From an uncultured Arenicella sp. (GTDB taxonomy: Bacteria; Pseudomonadota; Gammaproteobacteria; Arenicellales; Arenicellaceae): a stretch of 64,000 nucleotides of DNA. The position numbers were made by a program, and so were the translations under genes. The stretch covers positions 186,001 to 250,000 of the forward strand of contig CALIVT010000001.1 of NCBI GenBank assembly GCA_938048185.1, in the 5' to 3' direction. This document shows positions 29,105 to 35,909 of the stretch, piece after piece; within the stretch, counting starts at the first letter, position 1, and the number at the start of each line of letters is the position of its first letter. Under the pieces are notes generated by a model, which worked only from the letters and a program-made list of their open reading frames with translations, made no database searches and had not been told where the DNA came from.

Positions 29105-29341
29105 TTGAACAATAATCTGACTGACTACCTAGAAAGACAACTAAATGCTGAATGGTTTTATCAGGAACAGCATCGCGGAGATACCAATGATGATGATTAC
29201 CCTGATCTTCTGCCGTCCGCGCAAATAGAGTCAATCGCGACAAGGCAGGTGTTCTTTGATGAGCCTTGGTTCAATATCGACTATAAAGGCATGAGAACCC
29301 TGATCAATCATATGGACTCATTCTCGCGCACTCATAAGTAA
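29105..29341 (+). CDS. Small acidic soluble protein of unknown function (78 aa)
   Basis: The frame starts at TTG directly after an in-frame stop and encodes a hydrophilic acidic protein: NNNLTDYLERQLNAEWFY, a DTNDDDYPD run near residues 26-34, and a C-terminal part with FFDEPWFNIDY and HMDSFSRTHK. Residue composition looks like a real protein, but there is no good ribosome-binding site and no ATG, so translation is uncertain. It lies 50 bp after a membrane protein gene and may belong to it. I do not recognise a family. Confidence 0.45.
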   Translation: MNNNLTDYLERQLNAEWFYQEQHRGDTNDDDYPDLLPSAQIESIATRQVFFDEPWFNIDYKGMRTLINHMDSFSRTHK

Positions 29342-29648
29342 ATCTAGCGTTGAAAAAAGAATCAATGAAATCAAACCATAAGCTCAAAAACACTAAAAAA
29401 TTGGGCGCGAAGGTTATCTAAATAAAAATAGTACATGTTCGACCCAAGTTTCAGAAGTTGTAGAAAGTTCTTCGTTTAGCGACATGCCAGCGAAAATTGC
29501 ACTCCAGTCTAAGAGGTGTTCCCAAGCAAATAAAGTAATCGAGAGGGATCGCCCGAACGGAAAAGATACAGAAGAATGCGATGATAAAATCTGGTGTTGC
29601 GTATCTGTACTCTGAAGAAATGAAATTTCGGTTGTCAAACTACAATCT
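29342..29648. other. AT-rich gap without a confident gene
   Basis: This 307-base stretch has short open frames on both strands (a plus frame of about 60 codons from near 29430 without a good start, and a minus frame at 29414-29638), but neither has a ribosome-binding site or recognisable protein features. It could be a decayed gene or simple spacer. I see no hairpin terminator. Confidence 0.4.
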
Positions 29649-30098
29649 ATGAGCTCGGCAAAACAATTATACTTGGCGAAAGCGGCAATGATGTTGGTGG
29701 CGTTTGTATCGATTTCGGTGGTGATTGCCCATATGTCCTGTATTTGGTTGGGGCCCGAATGTTTTGCGGCTCAACGTGCACCGTTGTCGATTGTTGAGTC
29801 TTCTCGAGCGGGTACGTGGATAGCACCTGTTGGCACCGCAGGGGTTTCACTATTATTTTTGATCAGTGGCCTCTATGCACTGTCTGGCGGTCAGGTCATT
29901 ACTAAGTTGCCGCTGTTAAATGTTGCGATCTATACAATTGCTACTGTGTGTATCGCCCGCGCGATTATTGTTATACCTTTGCTCCTCAGATACGAACACC
30001 TTAGAAGTAGGTTTGAAGTCATTGCTTGTATAATATGGTTTCTGTGTGGTGTTCTATTGGTTTTTGGGCACCGATACTTCGAATCAACTAAGGCATAG
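29649..30098 (+). CDS. Conserved-looking four-helix membrane protein (149 aa)
   Basis: Four hydrophobic segments are visible: about residues 10-33, 58-80, 90-110 and 125-141. Between the first two is HMSCIWLGPECFAAQRAP, a segment with two cysteines that looks constrained, and then a loop with SSRAGTWIAP. My impression from memory is that small proteobacterial membrane proteins with a similar H-S-C-x(5)-P-x-C pattern exist without assigned function, but I cannot confirm it here. The next gene starts 9 bp later and is also a four-helix protein, so the two probably form a pair. Confidence 0.65.
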   Translation: MSSAKQLYLAKAAMMLVAFVSISVVIAHMSCIWLGPECFAAQRAPLSIVESSRAGTWIAPVGTAGVSLLFLISGLYALSGGQVITKLPLLNVAIYTIATVCIARAIIVIPLLLRYEHLRSRFEVIACIIWFLCGVLLVFGHRYFESTKA

Positions 30099-30107
30099 CG
30101 AATTCTC

Positions 30108-30485
30108 ATGACTAAACTTTACCTATTCTTATTGTTCATTGTTGGCGTGATTAATTTTCTACCGGTGATCGGTGTGTTATCAATCGACAGAATTAATCAA
30201 GCGTATGGTTTAAACGTTGGCGACAACAATATGGCTATTTTGCTGCGTCATCGAGCATTGCTTTTTGGCTTAATCGGAGGCTTTGTTTTTTATTCGATAT
30301 TCAATCCGCAATATCAAAATGCGGCGATAACGTTGGCCGCTATTTCAATGATCGGTTATTTGTGCTTTTTCTGGTCTGTTGGTGGTTCGAATAGCGAGTT
30401 ATTGAAAGTGGCTCAAATTGATATTGTGGGCGTGGTCGTATTAGCGGTTGCGATAGTCGTCAAATATTTTCTTAATGACGGTTAG
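30108..30485 (+). CDS. Conserved-looking four-helix membrane protein (125 aa)
   Basis: The protein starts MTKLYLFLLFIVGVINFLP, followed by VIGVLSIDRINQAYG, a periplasmic-type loop, RHRALLFGLIGG and two more hydrophobic segments; four helices in total (about residues 3-25, 45-62, 67-86 and 100-119). The pattern LLRHRALLFGL is typical of a widespread small membrane family that is sometimes mislabelled as phosphopantetheine adenylyltransferase; it has no nucleotidyltransferase motifs. It lies 9 bp after the 149-residue membrane protein, and its end is close to the racemase gene start. Confidence 0.65.
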   Translation: MTKLYLFLLFIVGVINFLPVIGVLSIDRINQAYGLNVGDNNMAILLRHRALLFGLIGGFVFYSIFNPQYQNAAITLAAISMIGYLCFFWSVGGSNSELLKVAQIDIVGVVVLAVAIVVKYFLNDG

Positions 30486-30522
30486 CCGATTTCAAGTATT
30501 AGAAATATATTGTTATAACACG

Positions 30523-31215
30523 ATGAAAAAAATTGGTTTACTAGGTGGAATGAGTTGGGAGAGCAGTGCCCACTATTATCGGCTGATTAACGAGGGTGTT
30601 AAACGCCGTTTGGGCGGCTTTCATTCGGCCGAAATAGTCATGATTAGTATTGATTTCGAACCCATAGAAGAACGTCAGCGCATGGGGGATTGGGGTAGTG
30701 CAGCGAACATTTTAATTAAGGCGGCACAAAGTATTGAGGCCGGCGGTGCGGATTTTTTGCTTATCTGCACCAATACTATGCACAAGCTGGCGCCCGAAAT
30801 TGAGGCGGCCATTGAAATCCCCGTGCTTCATATCGCCGACGCGACTGCTGATGCCCTAGTTGCTCAAGGTGTTGCTTGCGCCGGCTTACTCGGCACGGCA
30901 TTCACTATGGAGCAAGATTTTTATAAAGGACGGCTTCTAGATAAACACGGCCTTGAGGTGTTGGTGCCGAGCAAAGATGATCGAAAAATTGTTCATGAGA
31001 TTATTTATCAAGAGCTGTGTTTAGGTAAAACTAGGCGTGAATCAAAAGCTCAGTATTTGCGTGTCATCGAGTGGTTGGCGAGCGAGGGTGCTGAGGCAGT
31101 GATACTTGGGTGCACGGAGATTGGTATGTTGATCAATCAGTCGGATACTGAGATAAGGTTGTTAGACACCACCGTCATTCACGCAGAAAAGGCAGTGGAG
31201 TTTGCTATTGCCTAA
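30523..31215 (+). CDS. Aspartate/glutamate racemase family protein
   Basis: This 230-residue PLP-independent racemase-family protein has the N-terminal KKIGLLGGMSWESS motif and the two catalytic cysteines in LLICTNTMHK (near residue 84) and VILGCTEIG (near 197). Length and motifs match the YgeA/RacX type, which racemises several amino acids with low specificity. The start is set at the ATG at 30523, directly before the conserved glycine-rich motif; the open frame begins earlier but would overlap the preceding gene. Substrate is unknown. Confidence 0.88.
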   Translation: MKKIGLLGGMSWESSAHYYRLINEGVKRRLGGFHSAEIVMISIDFEPIEERQRMGDWGSAANILIKAAQSIEAGGADFLLICTNTMHKLAPEIEAAIEIPVLHIADATADALVAQGVACAGLLGTAFTMEQDFYKGRLLDKHGLEVLVPSKDDRKIVHEIIYQELCLGKTRRESKAQYLRVIEWLASEGAEAVILGCTEIGMLINQSDTEIRLLDTTVIHAEKAVEFAIA

Positions 31216-31260
31216 GCCAGCACGATTTACCGTTTAAATTAACACGAGAGAGAGGAGTCT

Positions 31261-32034
31261 ATGAGAAAATTATTGTTACTTTCAGTCATTATTTTATGGT
31301 CGGGCGCTGTTTTCGCTGAACCAGAGATTAAAGGCACCCCACAGGAGTTAAAAGCGTTTCTTTACCCCACTGATAAGGTAGTAACGATTAATGCGCAAGC
31401 TGAACAAACCGCGTACTCTGATAAGGCCATAGTGAGTTTGGTTATCACTACTGAAGCTGGCCGTCTTGCCGTGGCTATTTCTAAGAATAGTGAGTTGCGG
31501 CAAGATATTACCAAATCGCTTATCGATTCAGGTGTTGCAGCCGGCTCAATTAGAAGTTCAACGTTTTCGTCTTCGCCACAGTACGGATGGTTTGGTAAGA
31601 AACCGTCAAGTTATCGAGTGGTTAACCGGATGGCTGTCTCAATTGAAAACGAGAGATTACTCAAAGATATCGCCGAGGTTGCTGATAAGAATGATGAAGT
31701 TGAGTTATCTGACACTTCGTTCGAGCACACGAAGAAAGATGAGTTTAATAGCAAGGTAAAGGCCGATGCGCTCGCAAAGATTATCAAGCAAAAAGAATTT
31801 TATGAAAATTCTCTCGGCGTAAAACTCACAACCATTGGTGTGAGAGACGCAAGCACGGCTCAGCGCGCGACGCGCGGTGCGTTGATGCTAGAAGAAGTGG
31901 TCGTCAATGCGGCTAAACCTCAACAAGATAGCTTTTCATCGGCCAGTAAGTATCGCGGTCAAAATAGAGGTTCGTCGTTTGACGAGGTTCGATATGAGGC
32001 TAACTTGGTGGTAGATTTTAAAATTGAGCCATAG
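31261..32034 (+). CDS. SIMPL-domain (DUF541) periplasmic protein
   Basis: This 257-residue protein begins with a signal peptide (MRKLLLLSVIILWSGAVFA, cleavage after residue 19). The mature part is a SIMPL domain: repeated beta segments such as VVTINAQAEQTAYSDKAIVSLVI near residue 40-62 and VVNRMAVSIEN near 120, then helices and a final ANLVVDFKI strand. Family members (for example YggE of Escherichia coli) are linked to stress protection, but the biochemical role is unclear. A strong GAGAGAGGAG ribosome-binding site lies just before the ATG. Confidence 0.85.
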   Translation: MRKLLLLSVIILWSGAVFAEPEIKGTPQELKAFLYPTDKVVTINAQAEQTAYSDKAIVSLVITTEAGRLAVAISKNSELRQDITKSLIDSGVAAGSIRSSTFSSSPQYGWFGKKPSSYRVVNRMAVSIENERLLKDIAEVADKNDEVELSDTSFEHTKKDEFNSKVKADALAKIIKQKEFYENSLGVKLTTIGVRDASTAQRATRGALMLEEVVVNAAKPQQDSFSSASKYRGQNRGSSFDEVRYEANLVVDFKIEP

Positions 32035-32182
32035 TGGAGCGGCTCATTTGTAGAAATAAAATTTGATCTGATACTTTGGCTCACGAGGTTCGGCAACGTC
32101 TGAGAGTGGTCGTAAAATATTCATAGCGTATGTTCAAGCCGATAGTTACTCTCAACTTTAAACTAGTGCTTGGAGACAACTT

Positions 32183-33118
32183 ATGTTGCTAAATGGTATT
32201 TACGCGCAGCTCATTCTAATTTGGGCAACTATTTTGTGGTTTGCATTTTCCAGTCGTCGAAGCAAACTAGAGTCCGTGATTAAAACCCTTAGTGTCATGT
32301 TAACTCTTTTAGGTTTATGGCTTGGAGGGATATGGGTATATCCTCCCGTTTATGGATTAGCCGTTATTTGTATAGTGTTCTTTGGTCTAGTTGTACTCCA
32401 TTTTAGAAAGCCAAGACGTGCATCCAGTAAGTTAAAATTGTTTTGTTCAAACGCGCCACTACTGCTTATTTTGCCACTGGCATGTTTTATGGTGTGGCAA
32501 GGCGTAGCTGGTCGAAAAACTCCAGTTGGTGAATTTATCGAACTCGATCCTCCGTTTAGAAAAAATGATGGTGCGTGCGTCTTATCGGGAGGTATCTCAC
32601 CGCTACTGAATTTTCATATATTCCCGAGTGATGAGCCTCGAGATTTAGGACAGCAGTATGCGCTTGATATCATTAAAGTTGGCCCCTCCGGCTTTAGAGT
32701 CAAAGAAGGATTTAGGGCAAGGCCTAAACCAAAAAATATCGAAGCGTATGAAATGTTCGAGAACACAGTCTATTCGCCTTGTGATGGTGTGGTCGTGCAA
32801 CAAGAGAGTAAGCTAGCTGATCAACCAATAGGCGGTTCCGATAAAATCAATACTGGCGGTAACGGTATTGTCTTGCAATGTGGAAACTATCATGTCCACT
32901 TACACCATATGAAGCTGGGAAGCGTGTTAGTCGACCTGGGTGACCAAGTAAAAACGGGGCAGGAAATCGGAGAGATTGGGAACTCTGGTAATACGCTTGA
33001 ACCTCACCTTCATATGCATGCCGAAACAGTCATTGAAGAGGGCGACGCTCACGTTCACGGTTCGCCCGTTCATATGAAGTTTGGCGACAGATTTATGGCC
33101 AGAGGTGACTGTTTTTAA
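32183..33118 (+). CDS. Membrane-anchored M23/LytM-like peptidase family protein with altered metal site
   Basis: The 311-residue protein has three to four N-terminal membrane segments (about residues 5-20, 33-53, 57-75 and 95-110) and a C-terminal LytM-like domain. The HxH motif lies in GNTLEPHLHMH near 270-280, and an earlier histidine pair in YHVHLHHMKLGS. In active LytM enzymes the first zinc ligand is the histidine of HxxxD; here the matching stretch reads QYALD, so glutamine replaces the ligand. It may be inactive or use another residue. GGAGA precedes the ATG. Such domains act on peptidoglycan or as binding modules in the periplasm. Confidence 0.78.
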   Translation: MLLNGIYAQLILIWATILWFAFSSRRSKLESVIKTLSVMLTLLGLWLGGIWVYPPVYGLAVICIVFFGLVVLHFRKPRRASSKLKLFCSNAPLLLILPLACFMVWQGVAGRKTPVGEFIELDPPFRKNDGACVLSGGISPLLNFHIFPSDEPRDLGQQYALDIIKVGPSGFRVKEGFRARPKPKNIEAYEMFENTVYSPCDGVVVQQESKLADQPIGGSDKINTGGNGIVLQCGNYHVHLHHMKLGSVLVDLGDQVKTGQEIGEIGNSGNTLEPHLHMHAETVIEEGDAHVHGSPVHMKFGDRFMARGDCF

Positions 33119-33237
33119 CGTCTATTGAAGGCAATTATTCTAAGAGTAATGGGTGATCTCTTTATGTGCGCGCGTCTTACTGGTGCGTCTATCGCCATAC
33201 TCAATCTCAATTAGATCTCTGCAAATAGACTTATTTT

Positions 33238-34830
33238 TCAAGCAAACAAGCCTTGTAAAAACCATTGTCTTTGAACTCTGTCATAGAATATCCATAACAA
33301 CCTACCGCTTCGTTGCCGAGCGATGAAGTAGTCGCGACTTTGCAGTTTTGACCACCAATGGCTGCTTACACGGTTGGGGCCGTGAATTAGATTGAGCGGG
33401 CCTTCTAGGTTAACTTGATTGTTGAATTGGGGTAATCGTTTCGGGTTTTCGAGTAGCCATAAAGGTTCGTCTTTAAATGGTTTTTCTACCGGCTTATTCG
33501 CAGGGCGATATGTCGTTGCATCCTCTCGTGTTTCTTGGGCTGCGTTTCTACGGCCATTAGCCAATTCAGGTAAGTGCTCGCTTTCTGAGCTTACTCTAAA
33601 CAATGCGGCATGGCCTAGACGGCTGCTGAGTTTGTCGATTAATTGATTGAATTGTTCTTGGCTTGGTTTCGGGTCAAATAGGTCATCGTTGTAAAGTTGT
33701 ATTGGGCAAAACTGCTTGCTGCTTAGTTCAATGCTGGTGAACTCCCAATCCAGTTTAATGCTTGCTAGTTTTAGGTCGGTAAGTTCTTTGAACACTTTGG
33801 CAATGTTTTGTTTTGCGCTAACGCCGATAGTGATGGTTTTTAGCAAACGATCATTCTTGTAACTATTCGCATGCTGGTGATTGCCTTGATGAAAGAAACG
33901 CCAAGTGAAGCTTCGGCAAATGAGTTGTCTGCTTGTGATGAAGTGCGTTAAGTCATTAAGCAGGCGTTCTAGTTGTTGTTGAATCCACGTGAAATTATGA
34001 ATCGGTTCTGCAAAGTCTGCGCTGGCATGAAATGTTTCTGGCGGAGTGATGCCTTTTTGTGGGTCGGCTACTCGACCCCAAAGTTGGTCTAAGTAGAGTA
34101 GGGTGTCTTTGCCAAATCGTTCGCCCAGTTCAGCACTAGGGATGTTTGTTAAATCACCCAAAGAATTGAAGCCGCAATTCAATAATTTCTGGATAATTTT
34201 TTTATCCAGATCGAGCATTGTTAGTTCTGCGCAGTCTAGTTTTTTTTGATAACCATTGAGCGTGTGTTGATTGCCATAACTTAATACACGCGCCGCCTTG
34301 GGCGTGAGGCCAAGCCCTATAGAAGTCTGAATTTTAAAGTTGCCTAGATCGTTGTTAAGTAAATTAATTAAGTGATCTAAACCATTGAATAATTTGGAGC
34401 TTTTGCCAATTTCAATAAGTAATATTTGGTCTTTTTGGCTGCGAACTAAACTCTCGCAACTGACTAAAGAGCTAAAACGGTAAGCCCAATAACTGAGCTC
34501 ACTGAGCTTGTTGGCTTCTGTTTTGATATCACGCTCAATGAAGAGCAAGTGCGGCGCTAGAATTAAGGCATGGTTAATACTCATGCCTGCTTCAATTCCG
34601 ATTTTATTTGCCGCTAAATTGCATTGCCAAATAGCGTTTTGATCGGTAATGGCCAACGGCTTAATGGGGTCTTGTTGCGCGGCTTTTTGATTAGCAGCTT
34701 CAACAAAATAAGCATGCCCTAATGCATTCAAGCTTATATGCGTAAAGCGTAAACAAAGCCAAACTTCAGTTGGGCTATGTGATTTTTTAGAGGGCTTTCG
34801 CCCTTGGTTTTTTTCACCAATCTGTCTCAT
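33238..34830 (-). CDS. imuB: ImuB, catalytically inactive Y-family polymerase homologue
   Basis: This 530-residue protein is the adaptor of the ImuA-ImuB(-DnaE2) mutasome used in SOS-induced mutagenesis. It has the Y-family fold outline: an N-terminal VWLCLRFTHISLNAL segment where active polymerases have their D.D metal site, a helix-hairpin-helix-like region (CGFNSLGDLTNIPSAELGERFG near residue 210-230, followed by a typical QLWGR), and the C-terminal PLWLLENPKRLP segment found in ImuB. Acidic catalytic residues are missing, as known for the family. It starts 13 nt after imuA. No dnaE2/imuC follows; the next gene is convergent and unrelated. Confidence 0.9.
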   Translation of the reverse strand: MRQIGEKNQGRKPSKKSHSPTEVWLCLRFTHISLNALGHAYFVEAANQKAAQQDPIKPLAITDQNAIWQCNLAANKIGIEAGMSINHALILAPHLLFIERDIKTEANKLSELSYWAYRFSSLVSCESLVRSQKDQILLIEIGKSSKLFNGLDHLINLLNNDLGNFKIQTSIGLGLTPKAARVLSYGNQHTLNGYQKKLDCAELTMLDLDKKIIQKLLNCGFNSLGDLTNIPSAELGERFGKDTLLYLDQLWGRVADPQKGITPPETFHASADFAEPIHNFTWIQQQLERLLNDLTHFITSRQLICRSFTWRFFHQGNHQHANSYKNDRLLKTITIGVSAKQNIAKVFKELTDLKLASIKLDWEFTSIELSSKQFCPIQLYNDDLFDPKPSQEQFNQLIDKLSSRLGHAALFRVSSESEHLPELANGRRNAAQETREDATTYRPANKPVEKPFKDEPLWLLENPKRLPQFNNQVNLEGPLNLIHGPNRVSSHWWSKLQSRDYFIARQRSGRLLWIFYDRVQRQWFLQGLFA

Positions 34831-34843
34831 TGTTGCTATGCGC

Positions 34844-35770
34844 CTAGTGAACTATTCCTAGTGCTGAATAGGACGACAGCAGCGTGACTTTGGTGCTGTT
34901 TATTAGGTCTGGCTTTTGCTTTGCGTGTTGTTTGTGTGTGCTTGAATGAGGCAGTAATTCAACGGGAATTCTACGCCAATTTTCATAATGCGGGTGCAGG
35001 CTTAAATCACATTCTTGGCCACCCCAGCCATTTGGTTGTTTGAGTATCTTCGCCGTCAGTTGGCTATAAGGGTTCGGGTTAAGTTGTATGCGTAAACCGG
35101 CTACTGATGATTGCTCTAGACAACGAGTATGTCTGAGTAATACATTCCACGTTTGACTTTTTTCGGTTGCAAGTTGTAGGCGCCGCAGCGCTTGGGTTGT
35201 TAGGTTATAAGAGCCTGTCCAGCCGAGCACCGCAGCGCAGCAAGCGGCATTAATCGACTGTTCCATACTCCAAAGCGTGTCTTGAATGTTGTTGGTTTTT
35301 ACAACCGTGAGTTTGTCGATTTGAATGCCTTCTTTCTCCCACGCTGGGGCAAAGGGTAAGTAGGGAGGGTTCACCAAGATAATGTTAGTTTGTAATGAAT
35401 TTTCTTGTAAGGCTCTTAACGCCGGAAGCAACATCCGAAGTTCGCCTATGCCGCCATGGCTTAGGCCTATCTCAGTTAGTGCCTTACTCGGCCAGCCATT
35501 GCCGTGGAGGGCTTTATCCAGTGCTTCAAAGCCTGTCTTTATATATTTTTGTTGTGCCTTGAGTTGTTGTTGCGCGGTATTACCACGCCATATTTTTCCG
35601 GCTAAGGAGTTGCCATGATTGTCGATAAACTGATCTAACTGCTTATCTCGCTTTTGTTTTAAGGCTGCTGCTTTTGCATCGGCTGTTAGATCTGCTTGAA
35701 TTGTCGTTGGGTTTTTGGGGGCGTTAGTTAGGTCTGTTGTTAAGGCTGGTTTTGAATCGTTATTAAGCAT
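34844..35770 (-). CDS. imuA: ImuA, RecA/SulA-like translesion synthesis factor
   Basis: This 308-residue protein is the first gene of the SOS mutagenesis cassette. The RecA-like part begins near residue 85 with TGFEALDKALHGNGWP and continues LTEIGLSHGGIGELRMLLPAL, then VNPPYLPFAPAW near 140, all typical of ImuA (also annotated SulA-like or ImuA). The Walker A motif is degenerate, as usual. The start is the ATG at 35770; an upstream in-frame start at 35815 would lie inside the palindrome and overlap the promoter-like sequence. The N-terminal 80 residues are hydrophilic and of low complexity. It is upstream of imuB in one operon. Confidence 0.88.
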   Translation of the reverse strand: MLNNDSKPALTTDLTNAPKNPTTIQADLTADAKAAALKQKRDKQLDQFIDNHGNSLAGKIWRGNTAQQQLKAQQKYIKTGFEALDKALHGNGWPSKALTEIGLSHGGIGELRMLLPALRALQENSLQTNIILVNPPYLPFAPAWEKEGIQIDKLTVVKTNNIQDTLWSMEQSINAACCAAVLGWTGSYNLTTQALRRLQLATEKSQTWNVLLRHTRCLEQSSVAGLRIQLNPNPYSQLTAKILKQPNGWGGQECDLSLHPHYENWRRIPVELLPHSSTHKQHAKQKPDLINSTKVTLLSSYSALGIVH

Positions 35771-35777
35771 AAATAGA

Positions 35778-35813
35778 GTATATATTGAATAGTGTACATA
35801 ATTCAATATATAC
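35778..35813. promoter_or_regulatory. 36-bp near-perfect palindrome and promoter-like sequence of imuA
   Basis: Arms GTATATATTGAAT (35778-35790) and ATTCAATATATAC (35801-35813) pair perfectly, and the centre contains the palindrome TGTACA. On the minus strand TTGAAT (35806-35801) and TATATA (35784-35779) are separated by 16 nt, a reasonable sigma-70 promoter ending about 8 bp from the imuA start codon. By symmetry the same pair exists on the plus strand. The dyad fits an operator over the promoter, as expected for LexA control of imuAB, but it is not the CTGT-N8-ACAG consensus of Gammaproteobacteria. The regulator is therefore unknown. Confidence 0.65.
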
Positions 35814-35818
35814 AAAAA

Positions 35819-35849
35819 AAGCCCACCTGAAACTAATCAGATGGGCTTA
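35819..35849. terminator. Bidirectional rho-independent terminator after ppsA
   Basis: AAGCCCACCTGA and TCAGATGGGCTT form a 12-bp stem with one mismatch (or G-U in RNA) and a 6-nt loop. Seven T follow on the minus strand, matching ppsA termination about 60 nt past its stop codon. Five T close after the stem on the plus strand would stop any transcript leaving the imuA palindrome in the other direction. Confidence 0.85.
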
Positions 35850-35909
35850 GTTTTTGGTCTTAATTCGTTTTTAGATTACTAGGCTAGCTTACCGAAAAGC
35901 TCAAACCAC

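Noticed and set aside
29414-29638. 74-codon minus-strand frame in the AT-rich gap
   Set aside because: No ribosome-binding site or recognisable feature, and an equally open frame exists on the other strand.
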